Shown: piece after piece, positions 8,567 to 16,721 of the stretch
Numbering within the stretch: the stretch's first letter is position 1
Layout: each line of letters opens with the position of its first letter
Assembly (NCBI GenBank): GCA_021798915.1
Contig: JAJZBM010000002.1
Coordinates: 124,001 to 188,000 of the forward strand
Direction: 5' to 3'
Length of the DNA stretch: 64,000 bases
Source of the DNA: Pseudomonadota bacterium
GTDB lineage: Bacteria; Pseudomonadota; Alphaproteobacteria; Acetobacterales; Acetobacteraceae
Program-made: the position numbers and the translations under genes
The notes under the pieces: model-generated
Database searches by the model: none
The model's input: only the letters and a program-made list of their open reading frames with translations
Told to the model about the DNA's origin: nothing

Positions 8567-10768
8567 ATGACCGAAATCTCCGCCGATCTCGCCCGTTCCT
8601 TTGGCCTGAGCGCCGAGGAATATGGCCGGGTTCTCGCCATTCTCGGGCGCGCGCCGAGCCTCACCGAGTTGGGTATTTTCTCCGTCATGTGGTCGGAGCA
8701 TTGCTCCTATAAATCCTCGCGCGTGTGGCTCCGTGAATTGCCGACCGCGGCGCCGTGGGTCATCCACGGGCCGGGGGAAAATGCCGGGGTGGTTGCGATC
8801 GGGGAGGGTTTGGCGGCGGTTTTCAAGATGGAGAGCCATAACCATCCAAGCTTCATCGAGCCCTATCAGGGGGCGGCGACCGGGGTTGGCGGCATTCTGC
8901 GTGACGTTTTCACCATGGGGGCGCGGCCGATCGCCAATCTGAACGCGCTTCGGTTCGGCGATCCGGCGCATCCGGGGACGCGGCGTATCGTCGATGGCGT
9001 GGTGCGTGGCATCGGCGGTTACGGCAATTGCGTCGGGGTGCCCACGGTCGGCGGCGAGGTCGATTTCCACCCCTCCTATAACGGCAATCCGCTGGTCAAT
9101 GCGATGACCGTCGGCATCGCGCCGGCCGATCGGATTTTCCTGAGCGCCGCCGCCGGCATCGGCAATCCGGTCGTTTACGTCGGCGCCAAAACCGGGCGCG
9201 ATGGCATCCATGGCGCGACCATGGCGAGCGCGGAGTTCGGCGAGGATGCCGAGGAAAAGCGCCCGACGGTGCAGGTCGGTGATCCGTTCACCGAGAAATT
9301 GCTGATCGAGGCTTGTCTCGAATTGATGGCGACCGACGCGATCATCGCCATTCAGGACATGGGTGCTGCCGGGCTCACCAGCTCCTCGGTCGAGATGGCG
9401 GGGAAGGGCGGGGTTGGCATCGCGCTCGATCTCGACCGCGTGCCCCAGCGCGAGACCGGCATGAGCGCCTATGAGATGATGCTCTCGGAAAGCCAGGAAC
9501 GCATGCTGATCGTGCTTCGCCCCGGGCGCGAGGCGATGGCGGCGGCGATTTTCCGCAAATGGGAGCTGGATTTCGCGATCATCGGCGAGATCACCGCGAG
9601 CGGCCGCATCGTCGTGCGCCATGGCGGGCGGGTGGAGGCCGATATTCCGCTCGCCCCGCTCGCCGATCAGGCGCCGCTCTATCGCCGCCCGATCGTCGAG
9701 ACCACGCCGCCGCCGGCGCTCGATCCCGCCGCCATCGCCGATCCGGCCGGCATCGCGCCCGCGCTGCTCCGCCTCATCGCCTGCCCCGATCTTTGTTCCC
9801 GTGCCTGGATCACCGATCAATATGACGCGACGCTCGGCGGGCAGACGATCAAACGCCCGGGGGCGGCGGATGCCGCCGTGGTGCGGATCGAGGGGCATGA
9901 TCTGGCGCTGGCGCTGACCACCGATTGCACGCCGCGCTATTGCGCCGCCGATCCTTACGCCGGCGGCGCGCAAGCGGTCGCCGAGGCGTGGCGCAACCTC
10001 ACCGCGACCGGCGCCCGGCCGCTCGCGCTCACCGATAACCTCAATTTCGGCAATCCCGAAAAACCGGAGATCATGGGTCAGTTCGCCGCCGCGATCAGGG
10101 GGATGGCGGAAGCCTGCCGGGCGCTCGATTTCCCGGTGGTGAGCGGCAATGTCAGCCTCTATAACGAGACCGAGGGCCGCGCGATCCTGCCGACGCCGGC
10201 GATCGGCGGGCTCGGTGTGCTCGAACATGCCGCGGATGCGGTCGGGATCGCGCTCGCGCCGGGGTGTGAGCTGGTGCTGGTCGGGGCGAGCGCGGGCTGG
10301 CTCGGCCAGAGTCTGTGGCTCCGCGAAATCTGTGGCCGCGAGGAGGGCGCGCCGCCGCCGGTCGATCTCGCCGCCGAGCGCCGGGCGGGAGATTTCGTGC
10401 GGGGGGAAATCCTCGCCGGGCGCGTCAAGGCCTGCCACGATGTCGCCGATGGCGGCCTTCTGGTCGCGCTCGCCGAGATGGCGCTGGCGGGCGAGACCGG
10501 TATCGTCCTCGACCCGACGCCGCCCGATCTGCCGGCGCATGCATTCTGGTTCGGGGAAGACCAGGCGCGCTATGTGCTCGCGGTCGCCGATGGTGCCGCC
10601 CTGCTGGTCGCTGCCGAGACCGTTGGCGTTCCGGCGCGGATCCTCGGGAAAACCCCTGGAGACAAAACCGGCGGGCAGGATTTGACACTGCCGGGTGGGG
10701 TCGCCATATCGCTTGGAGAGCTGAGGGCGGCGCGGGAACGATTTTTTTCCGCTTTCATGGCGGATTGA
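8567..10768 (+). CDS. purL: FGAM synthetase large subunit, small-type PurL
   Basis: At 733 residues this is the short PurL that works with PurS and PurQ, not the 1300-residue fused enzyme. It has the AIR synthetase-like motifs [16 protein letters not shown] near residue 40, [19 protein letters not shown], the glycine-rich [13 protein letters not shown] and [18 protein letters not shown]. It converts FGAR to FGAM using ATP and ammonia from PurQ. It should follow purQ directly; here the ATPase-DUF4276 pair and repeat copy A separate them by about 2 kb. No strong Shine-Dalgarno is visible before the ATG. Confidence 0.97.
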   Translation: MTEISADLARSFGLSAEEYGRVLAILGRAPSLTELGIFSVMWSEHCSYKSSRVWLRELPTAAPWVIHGPGENAGVVAIGEGLAAVFKMESHNHPSFIEPYQGAATGVGGILRDVFTMGARPIANLNALRFGDPAHPGTRRIVDGVVRGIGGYGNCVGVPTVGGEVDFHPSYNGNPLVNAMTVGIAPADRIFLSAAAGIGNPVVYVGAKTGRDGIHGATMASAEFGEDAEEKRPTVQVGDPFTEKLLIEACLELMATDAIIAIQDMGAAGLTSSSVEMAGKGGVGIALDLDRVPQRETGMSAYEMMLSESQERMLIVLRPGREAMAAAIFRKWELDFAIIGEITASGRIVVRHGGRVEADIPLAPLADQAPLYRRPIVETTPPPALDPAAIADPAGIAPALLRLIACPDLCSRAWITDQYDATLGGQTIKRPGAADAAVVRIEGHDLALALTTDCTPRYCAADPYAGGAQAVAEAWRNLTATGARPLALTDNLNFGNPEKPEIMGQFAAAIRGMAEACRALDFPVVSGNVSLYNETEGRAILPTPAIGGLGVLEHAADAVGIALAPGCELVLVGASAGWLGQSLWLREICGREEGAPPPVDLAAERRAGDFVRGEILAGRVKACHDVADGGLLVALAEMALAGETGIVLDPTPPDLPAHAFWFGEDQARYVLAVADGAALLVAAETVGVPARILGKTPGDKTGGQDLTLPGGVAISLGELRAARERFFSAFMAD

Positions 10769-10803
10769 CGCTGAACCAGCGAAACCGGCGAGGGGTATGG
10801 CGA

Positions 10804-11037
10804 ATGGCGATGGCGGTGAGCGAGATCGAGGCCCTGATCAAGGCGGCGCTCCCTGATGCGCGTGTCACCATCGAGGATCTCGCCGGCGATGGCGACCACT
10901 ACGCCGCGACCGTGGTGAGCGAGCGGTTTCGCGGCCTGTCGCGCGTCGCGCAGCACCAGATCGTCTATGCCGCGTTGCGCGGGCGCATGGGCGGCGAACT
11001 GCATGCCCTGGCGCTGCAAACCACGCCTCCCGAATGA
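10804..11037 (+). CDS. BolA/IbaG family protein
   Basis: This small protein of 77 residues (75 if the second ATG at 10810 is used) carries the BolA core [52 protein letters not shown] and a conserved C-terminal HALAL. BolA-like proteins bind monothiol CGFS glutaredoxins through a shared [2Fe-2S] cluster and help deliver or sense Fe-S clusters. The next gene is exactly such a glutaredoxin, starting just after this stop, a conserved partner arrangement in alphaproteobacteria. The invariant histidine of the RxxxHxxVY-type motif is present in VAQHQIVY. Confidence 0.92.
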   Translation: MAMAVSEIEALIKAALPDARVTIEDLAGDGDHYAATVVSERFRGLSRVAQHQIVYAALRGRMGGELHALALQTTPPE

Positions 11038-11063
11038 CGCATGCGATAAGGAGTTTTGTTCCG

Positions 11064-11417
11064 ATGGCCACCGAAGCTTCCGCCAATCCGGTTTTTGCGC
11101 GTATCCAAGCCGAAATCGACGCCCATCCGGTGATGCTGTTCATGAAGGGGACGGCGATGTTCCCGCAATGCGGCTTCTCTGCCCGTGTCGTGCAGATTCT
11201 GAGCCATCTCGAAGTTCCCTTCCACACCGCCAATGTTTTGGAAGACCCGGAACTGCGCGACGGGATCAAGGAATTTTCCAACTGGCCGACCATCCCGCAA
11301 CTCTACGTCAAGGGGGAGTTCGTCGGCGGCAGTGATATCGTGACCGAGATGTTCCAGTCTGGCGAGCTGGCGGCGCTGCTCAAGGAGAAGGGCGTGCCGC
11401 ACCAGGCGGCCGCCTGA
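11064..11417 (+). CDS. grxD: Monothiol CGFS glutaredoxin (Grx4/GrxD)
   Basis: The 117-residue protein has the CGFS active site (Cys36 in FPQCGFS), a KGT loop (FMKGTAMF) and the glutathione-binding [19 protein letters not shown]. Such monothiol glutaredoxins carry and transfer [2Fe-2S] clusters, usually as a complex with BolA, encoded directly upstream. The ATG at 11064 is chosen for the AAGGAG at 11048-11053; an in-frame ATG at 11034 overlapping the bolA stop would add ten residues. Confidence 0.95.
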   Translation: MATEASANPVFARIQAEIDAHPVMLFMKGTAMFPQCGFSARVVQILSHLEVPFHTANVLEDPELRDGIKEFSNWPTIPQLYVKGEFVGGSDIVTEMFQSGELAALLKEKGVPHQAAA

Positions 11418-11464
11418 CGGCCGCGCGCGCTTCTGATCCGCGGCGAGAGCGGGCGCTCGGCGCC

Positions 11465-12334
11465 TTGCTCGGCCTTGCGGTCGGGGATGCGCTGGGGGCA
11501 CCGCGCGAGGGAAGTGTCCGGGATGCGGCGCCGCCGCTTACCGGGATGATCGGCGGTGGGCCGTTCGCCTTGCCGCCGGGGGCGTGGACGGATGACACCG
11601 CGCTGGCGCTTTGTCTCGCCGATTCGCTGCTTGCCGATCCGGCGCTCGACCCTGCCGATCTCATGAGTCGGTTTCAGCGCTGGTGGGAAAACGGCGAAAA
11701 CAGCGCGACCGGGGTTGGCATCGGCATCGGGCGGACGACCTATGCGGCGCTCGCGCGTTTTTCCGCGACCGGCGCCGTGGTCGCCGAGGCAGGCGCGGAG
11801 CCGGCGAGCAATGGCGGGATCATGCGGCTCGCCCCGGTCGCCATCCGTTATCACGCCGCACCCGAGAGGGCGGGGGCGATCGCGCGGGCGCAAAGCCGGA
11901 CGACCCATGCGGCGGCGGCGGCGGTCGATGCCGCCGATCTTCTGGCCCGGATCCTGGTCGCCGCGATCGCTGGGGCCGGGCAGGCGGCGCTTGAGACACA
12001 TGGTGCGATGCCCGCGCATCCGGAGATCCTGGCTTTGGCGAGCGGACAATGGCGTTGCAAGCCACGTTCGGACATCGCCGCCGATGGCAGCGCGCGGGCG
12101 ACGCTGGAGGCGGCGCTTTGGTGTGTCGGCCGGGCGGCGGATTTTCCCGAGGCGGTGCTGCTGGCCGCCAATCTCGGCGGCGACGCCGATACCGCCGCCG
12201 CGATCGCTGGCCAAATCGCGGGGGCCGTTTGGGGCGCGTCTGCCATTCCACAAACCTGGCTGGAAAACCTCGCCAAGGTCGCGCATATCAGGGATCGGGC
12301 GCTGCGGCTCTATGAGGCTGCCGGCACGCCTTAG
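11465..12334 (+). CDS. ADP-ribosylglycohydrolase (DraG-like) family protein, first tandem copy
   Basis: The product has the DraG-type fold markers: LLGLAVGDALGAPREG at the N-terminus, WTDDTALALCLADSL (first metal-binding acids), SNGGIMRLAPVAIRYH and the C-terminal GGDADTAAAIAGQIAGA. It should remove ADP-ribose from proteins or small molecules with a dinuclear Mg/Mn centre. TTG 11465 is the only conventional start. The frame is open upstream into the grxD stop region, where CTG at 11414 would restore a more typical N-terminus (ERALGALLGLAVGDAL). The second metal-binding asparagine motif reads SNGG rather than GNGS. A paralogue follows directly. Confidence 0.85.
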   Translation: MLGLAVGDALGAPREGSVRDAAPPLTGMIGGGPFALPPGAWTDDTALALCLADSLLADPALDPADLMSRFQRWWENGENSATGVGIGIGRTTYAALARFSATGAVVAEAGAEPASNGGIMRLAPVAIRYHAAPERAGAIARAQSRTTHAAAAAVDAADLLARILVAAIAGAGQAALETHGAMPAHPEILALASGQWRCKPRSDIAADGSARATLEAALWCVGRAADFPEAVLLAANLGGDADTAAAIAGQIAGAVWGASAIPQTWLENLAKVAHIRDRALRLYEAAGTP

Positions 12335-12429
12335 GCCGTCCGGGCGACCCTCGGCGCGCGGCTGGGGCGGGTGGTGTGGTCGGGGTTTGTGCGGCGCCGT
12401 TATGTCGAGACGATTTGGGGAGACGAATC

Positions 12430-13323
12430 ATGGATCCGCGCCGCGATCGAGCCATTGGCAGCCTGCTCGGGCTTGCGGCCGGCGACGCGCTTGGCGTCCC
12501 ATTGGAATTCCAAAAACGCGATTCCCGCCCGGCGGTCAGTGATCTCATCGGCGGCGGTCCGTTCGGTTTGAAGCCCGGCGAGTGGACGGATGACACGGCG
12601 ATGGCGCTTTGTCTCGCCGAATCGCTCCTCGCCCATGCCGATCTCGACCCGCGTGACCTGATGGAGCGGTTCGTGCGCTGGTGGAAAAAGGGCGAAAACA
12701 GCGCGACCGGCACCTGTTTCGACATTGGCAATGCGACCCGCGCGGCGCTCGAGCGTTTCCGCAAGAATGGCGACCCGATCGCCGGCTCGGAAGACCCGAT
12801 GGATGCCGGCAATGGCAGCATCATGCGCCTGGCGCCGGTTGCGATCCGCTGGCATGGCTCGCCCGACCGCGCCGCGACCATCGCGCGCCGTCAGAGCCAG
12901 ACCACGCATGCGACCCCGGCCTGTCTCGATGCCTGTGAATTGCTGGCGCGCGTGCTCGTCGCGGCGATCGGCGGCGCCGGCAAGGCGGCGCTGCTGCAGC
13001 CGGCGCGGCCGGGCTGGCTCGCCGAGATCACCCAGATCGCCGCCGGGCGCTGGCGCGACAAGCAGCGGGCGCAGATTCGCTCCTCGGGCTATGTCGTCGA
13101 TACGCTGGAGGCGGCGTTCTGGTGTGTCGCGCGATCGGAAGATGCCCGTGCGGCGCTTATTCTGGCTGCCAATCTCGGCCAGGATTCCGATACCGTCGCG
13201 GCGGTGACCGGACAGATCGCCGGCGCCATCTGGGGGGCTTCCGCTGTGCCTCTTGCGTGGCGAGAGAAGCTCGTCGACGCCGATCGCATCGTCCAACTCG
13301 CCGAACAGCTATTCGATGCCTGA
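12430..13323 (+). CDS. ADP-ribosylglycohydrolase (DraG-like) family protein, second tandem copy
   Basis: This 297-residue paralogue of the preceding gene starts at an ATG with GGGGAG about 7 nt upstream. It has IGSLLGLAAGDALGVPLEF, GEWTDDTAMALCLAES, AGNGSIMRLAPVAIRW and GQDSDTVAAVTGQIAGA, so all metal-binding acids expected of DraG-type enzymes appear intact. The two copies align along their whole length, with matching blocks such as NGENSATG / KGENSATG, which implies an old tandem duplication. In nitrogen fixers DraG reactivates nitrogenase reductase; no nif or draT gene is visible here, so the substrate is unknown. Confidence 0.9.
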   Translation: MDPRRDRAIGSLLGLAAGDALGVPLEFQKRDSRPAVSDLIGGGPFGLKPGEWTDDTAMALCLAESLLAHADLDPRDLMERFVRWWKKGENSATGTCFDIGNATRAALERFRKNGDPIAGSEDPMDAGNGSIMRLAPVAIRWHGSPDRAATIARRQSQTTHATPACLDACELLARVLVAAIGGAGKAALLQPARPGWLAEITQIAAGRWRDKQRAQIRSSGYVVDTLEAAFWCVARSEDARAALILAANLGQDSDTVAAVTGQIAGAIWGASAVPLAWREKLVDADRIVQLAEQLFDA

Positions 13324-13336
13324 AACGCGCCTCTTT

Positions 13337-13401
13337 CCGGTATCGCCGCAGGCGATACCGGGAGGAAGAAAGTTTTTTGGTTCTTTTTTTCAAAAAAGAA
13401 C
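13337..13401 (+). repeat. Modular palindromic repeat, copy B (III'-I)
   Basis: A perfect hairpin at 13337-13361 (arms CCGGTATCGCC and GGCGATACCGG, loop GCA) occupies the type III position. It is followed at 13369-13401 by a 33-nt type I element identical to copies A and C. Compared with type III elsewhere, the inner bases CAGT are replaced by TATC with matching changes in the other arm, so pairing is kept. It lies directly after the second ADP-ribosylglycohydrolase and could act as its transcript end; that role is inferred. Confidence 0.88.
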
Positions 13402-13473
13402 AAATTCCCTTCGTGAAAAACCCTTGCCTACCCGCCGCCACAATTATACAAACATTTACGTTCATAAAAATTT

Positions 13474-13492
13474 TCACGATATAAAATCGTGA
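13474..13492. promoter_or_regulatory. Inverted repeat in AT-rich leader of metY (candidate operator)
   Basis: The palindrome TCACGAT-ATAAA-ATCGTGA (7-bp arms, 5-bp centre) lies about 20 nt before the metY start, inside an unusually AT-rich stretch from about 13420 to 13495. The spacing and symmetry suit a dimeric regulator overlapping the promoter or ribosome site. Methionine genes of alphaproteobacteria are often controlled by SAM-responsive repressors or riboswitches, but I cannot match this to a known motif. Confidence 0.45.
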
Positions 13493-13510
13493 TTTGCAGG
13501 AGTTCCCGTG

Positions 13511-14824
13511 ATGACGAAGCCCAACCCGCCCCATCCCGAGACCCTGGCGCTCCATGCCGGCTGGCGCGCCGATCCGACGACGAACGCGGTCGCGGTGCCG
13601 ATCTACCAGACCACCGCCTATCAGTTCGACAGCGCCGGGCACGCCGCCGATTTGTTCGCACTCAAAGAACTCGGCAATATCTATACCCGCATCATGAACC
13701 CGACCGTCGATGTGCTGGAAAAGCGCCTCGCCGCGCTCGAGGGCGGGGTTGCGGCGCTTGCCGTGGCGTCGGGGCAGGCGGCATCGGCCTTGGCGGTGCA
13801 GAATCTCGCCCGCGCCGGTGACAATGTGGTGAGTTCGACCGATCTCTACGGCGGCACCTGGAATCTGTTCGCCAACACGCTCAAGGACCAGGGGATCGAG
13901 GTGCGTTTCGTCGACCCCGAGGATCCGGAGGGCTTCGCCCGCGCGACCGATGCCCGCACCCGCGCCTATTACGCCGAGACGCTGCCCAATCCCAAGCTCC
14001 GGGTGTTTCCGATCGGCGAGGTCGCGGCGATCGGGCGCCGTTTCGGCGTGCCTCTGATCATGGACAATACAGCGGCCCCGTTACTCGTTCGCCCCTTCGA
14101 CCATGGTGCGGCAGTGGTGATGTATTCGGCGACGAAATGGCTCGGCGGGCATGGCAACTCGATCGGGGGCGTGCTGATCGATGGCGGCAATTTCGACTGG
14201 GCGGCCTTCCCCGAGCGCCAGCCGCTCCTCAATCGCCCCGATCCCAGCTATCACGGCGCGGTATGGAGCGAGGCGGCGAAACCGCTCGGCCCGATCGCCT
14301 ATATCCTCAAGGCGCGGGTGACGTTGCTTCGTGATCTCGGCGCCGCGATCAGCCCGTTCAATGCGTTCCTCATCCTCCAGGGAATCGAGACCCTGGCGCT
14401 TCGCATGCGCGCCCATAGCGAGAATGCCGAGGCCGTTGCGGCGTTTCTCGCCCGCCATCCCGACGTCACGCGGGTCATCCATCCGAGCCATGCCGAGGGC
14501 GTGGCCTTGGCCCGCGCGCAGCGCTACATGCCGGGCGGCAAGGGCGGCCTCGTCGGCTTCGAACTGAAGGAGGGCGCGGAAGCCGGGCGGCGTTTCATCG
14601 ACGCACTGAAACTATTCTATCACGTCGCCAATATCGGTGATGCGCGGAGTCTGGCGATCCATCCCGCGACCACGACGCATTCCCAGCTTTCGCCCGCCGA
14701 GCAGGTGGCGAGCGGGGTTTCCCCCGGCTATGTGCGGCTTTCGGTCGGCATCGAGCATATCGAAGACATTCTCGCCGATCTCGATCAGGCGCTCGCCGCC
14801 GCGCGGCGGACGATCGCGGCCTAG
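13511..14824 (+). CDS. metY: O-acetylhomoserine aminocarboxypropyltransferase (sulfhydrylase)
   Basis: The 437-residue PLP enzyme belongs to the Cys/Met metabolism family. It opens with ETLALHAGWRADPTTNAVAVPIYQTTAY, contains MNPTVDVLEKRLAALEGG and has the PLP lysine in YSATKWLGGHGN (about Lys209). Its size and the long C-terminal part (GDARSLAIHPATTTHSQL) favour O-acetylhomoserine sulfhydrylase over cystathionine gamma-synthase or the shorter MetZ. It would make homocysteine from O-acetylhomoserine and sulfide. CAGGAG lies 8 nt before the ATG at 13511; a GTG at 13508 is the alternative. Confidence 0.9.
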   Translation: MTKPNPPHPETLALHAGWRADPTTNAVAVPIYQTTAYQFDSAGHAADLFALKELGNIYTRIMNPTVDVLEKRLAALEGGVAALAVASGQAASALAVQNLARAGDNVVSSTDLYGGTWNLFANTLKDQGIEVRFVDPEDPEGFARATDARTRAYYAETLPNPKLRVFPIGEVAAIGRRFGVPLIMDNTAAPLLVRPFDHGAAVVMYSATKWLGGHGNSIGGVLIDGGNFDWAAFPERQPLLNRPDPSYHGAVWSEAAKPLGPIAYILKARVTLLRDLGAAISPFNAFLILQGIETLALRMRAHSENAEAVAAFLARHPDVTRVIHPSHAEGVALARAQRYMPGGKGGLVGFELKEGAEAGRRFIDALKLFYHVANIGDARSLAIHPATTTHSQLSPAEQVASGVSPGYVRLSVGIEHIEDILADLDQALAAARRTIAA

Positions 14825-14826
14825 AC

Positions 14827-15015
14827 ATGGCGGATGACGACGACGAGGCCGAATCATCCCCGCGAGGCGCGCTGATCGCGCTGGTGGTGGTGGCCGTTCT
14901 CGTCGCCGGCGGGTTGTTTCTGGTGCATGTGCTGGGCGAAGCGGGGCGGATCCAGGATTGCGTCGCCGCCGGGCGCAGCAATTGCGCGCCGATCGCGGGC
15001 GGCGGCGGGCGCTGA
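14827..15015 (+). CDS. Small single-pass membrane protein, unknown function
   Basis: The 62-residue product starts 2 nt after the metY stop. It has an acidic N-terminus (ADDDDEAE), one strong hydrophobic segment (ALIALVVVAVLVAGGLFLV) and a C-terminal tail RIQDCVAAGRSNCAPI with two cysteines. The organisation looks like a real inner-membrane micro-protein with the tail in the periplasm. I recall similar RxQDCxxxGRxNCAPI tails in short proteins of related bacteria, but no function is known to me. Close coupling to metY suggests co-transcription. Confidence 0.6.
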   Translation: MADDDDEAESSPRGALIALVVVAVLVAGGLFLVHVLGEAGRIQDCVAAGRSNCAPIAGGGGR

Positions 15016-15028
15016 TCGAAGGGCGCGG

Positions 15029-15547
15029 TCAGCGCGCCGTGGGCAGCAGAACGAGCACGCTCGCGATCGCCGCGATGCCTTCGCCGCGCCCGGTGAAGCC
15101 GAGTTTTTCCGAGGTCGTCGCCTTGATCGCGACCGCGCCCGGCGTGACGCCGAGAAGGTCGGCGAGGCGTGCCGCCATCGCCGGCACGTGTGGGGCGATT
15201 TTCGGGCGCTCGCAGATCAGGGTCACGTCGGCATTGCCGAAAACGCCGCCGCGGGCGGCGATGCGCGCTGCGGCGTGGCGGAGGAAGCGGGCGCTGTCGG
15301 CGTCTTTCCATTCGGCGTCGGAGGGTGGGAAATGGCGCCCGATATCGCCCTCGGCGAGGGCGCCATAGATCGCGTCGCAGAGCGCGTGGATGCCGACATC
15401 GGCGTCCGAATGGCCGGCGAGCCCTTGCTCATGCGGGACGGCGACGCCGCAAAGGACGAGCTTGCGCCCGGGCGCGAAGGCGTGGACATCGAAGCCGGTG
15501 CCGATGCGGGGCAGCCAGTTCGGCAGTGGCGCATGATTTTCGTGCAA
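15029..15547 (-). CDS. ispF: 2-C-methyl-D-erythritol 2,4-cyclodiphosphate synthase
   Basis: The 172-residue protein has the zinc and substrate motifs of Isp[12 protein letters not shown] (Asp20, His22), [38 protein letters not shown] and [17 protein letters not shown]. It closes the ring to form MECDP in the MEP isoprenoid pathway. Many alphaproteobacteria carry an IspD-IspF fusion at this locus beside nifR3/dus; here only the IspF part is present and only a TTG (15547) is available as start. No IspD sequence fits in the 94 nt before dusB, so ispD must lie elsewhere. Confidence 0.93.
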   Translation of the reverse strand: MHENHAPLPNWLPRIGTGFDVHAFAPGRKLVLCGVAVPHEQGLAGHSDADVGIHALCDAIYGALAEGDIGRHFPPSDAEWKDADSARFLRHAAARIAARGGVFGNADVTLICERPKIAPHVPAMAARLADLLGVTPGAVAIKATTSEKLGFTGRGEGIAAIASVLVLLPTAR

Positions 15548-15641
15548 AAAAACCGCGCTCCCGGCGCCAATCTGCTTTCTCTCCGCGCAGTGTTGCCGGA
15601 GAACGGTTGCGCGTCAACCGGCATGCGGCTAATTTGATTAA

Positions 15642-16721
15642 ATGCTAAGCACGCCCTCGCCCCAAGCGGCCCTCCCTCCCGGTTTTCCCAAGCTTGCGCC
15701 GATCGATCTCGGCGGCGGCGTGCGGCTTGCCGATCCGGTCATTCTGGCGCCGATGTCGGGCGTCACCGATCTGCCGTTCCGCCGCCTGGTGCGCGCGCTC
15801 GGCGCTGGCCTCGTGGTTTCGGAGATGATCGCCTCCTGGGCGATGATCCGCGAAAATCAGACCACGCTGCGGATGGCGGAAGTGGTCTCCGGCAACGGCC
15901 CGAACGCGGTGCAGCTCGCCGGCTGCGAGCCGCAGGCGATGGCCGAAGCGGCACGGATCGCGGTTTCGCGGGGCGCCGATCTGATCGACATCAATTTCGG
16001 CTGTCCGGTGAAGAAAGTGGCGCTCGGCCAGCAGGCGGGCTCGGCTTTGATGCGCGACGAGGGGCAGGCGGCGCGCATCCTGGAGGCGACGGTGCGCGCC
16101 GTCTCGGTCCCGGTGACGTTGAAAATGCGCCTCGGCTGGGATCACGCGAGCCGCAACGCGCCTAGACTCGCGCGCATCGCCGAAGCCTGCGGCATTCGCA
16201 TGGTGAGCGTGCATGGCCGCACCCGCCAGCAATTCTACACCGGCAGCGCGGATTGGGATTTCATCGCCGAGGTCAAGCAGGCGGTTTCGATCCCGGTGAT
16301 CGTCAATGGCGACATCAAGACGCCGCAAGACGCCGCGTGGGCGCTCGCCCGCTCCGGCGCCGACGGGGTGATGGTCGGGCGCGGCTGCTACGGCCAGCCT
16401 TGGTTGCTCGCCGAAATCAGCCATTATCTCGCAACCAGTGCGCGGCTCGCGCCGCCGCCGCTCGGGCGCCGGAAGGCCATCCTCCTCACCCATCTCGACG
16501 CCATGCTCGGCCATTACGGCGCGCATGCCGGGCTTCGCATCGCGCGAAAGCATATCGCCTGGTACACCACCGGCCTTCCGGGCTCGGCGGCGTTTCGCGC
16601 CGCAATCAACCGCCATGACGAGGTCGCGTCCGTGCTGGCGCTGATCGACCGCTTCTATGACCCGCTCATCGCCGGGGATCCGCTCATCGCCGGGCCTGCA
16701 TCCGTCGCCGAGGCGGCATGA
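15642..16721 (+). CDS. dusB: tRNA-dihydrouridine synthase (DusB/NifR3 type)
   Basis: The 359-residue flavoenzyme has the Dus signature [13 protein letters not shown] near residue 40, the [11 protein letters not shown] active-site cysteine loop, [13 protein letters not shown] and the FMN-binding [16 protein letters not shown]. It reduces uridine to dihydrouridine in the tRNA D-loop. In alphaproteobacteria this gene (nifR3) is the usual first gene of the ntr operon; here its TGA overlaps the ntrB start. The C-terminus contains an 18-nt tandem repeat (16659-16694), giving the doubled sequence [12 protein letters not shown]. Confidence 0.95.
   Translation: MLSTPSPQAALPPGFPKLAPIDLGGGVRLADPVILAPMSGVTDLPFRRLVRALGAGLVVSEMIASWAMIRENQTTLRMAEVVSGNGPNAVQLAGCEPQAMAEAARIAVSRGADLIDINFGCPVKKVALGQQAGSALMRDEGQAARILEATVRAVSVPVTLKMRLGWDHASRNAPRLARIAEACGIRMVSVHGRTRQQFYTGSADWDFIAEVKQAVSIPVIVNGDIKTPQDAAWALARSGADGVMVGRGCYGQPWLLAEISHYLATSARLAPPPLGRRKAILLTHLDAMLGHYGAHAGLRIARKHIAWYTTGLPGSAAFRAAINRHDEVASVLALIDRFYDPLIAGDPLIAGPASVAEAA

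Noticed and set aside
8416-8712. A 98-residue frame overlapping the purL start
   Set aside because: It is made of repeat copy A sequence and then purL read in the wrong frame.
13420-13510. A SAM-II or other known SAM riboswitch upstream of metY
   Set aside because: The leader is short and AT-rich; I could not place the conserved pseudoknot of SAM-II. Only the inverted repeat is supported.
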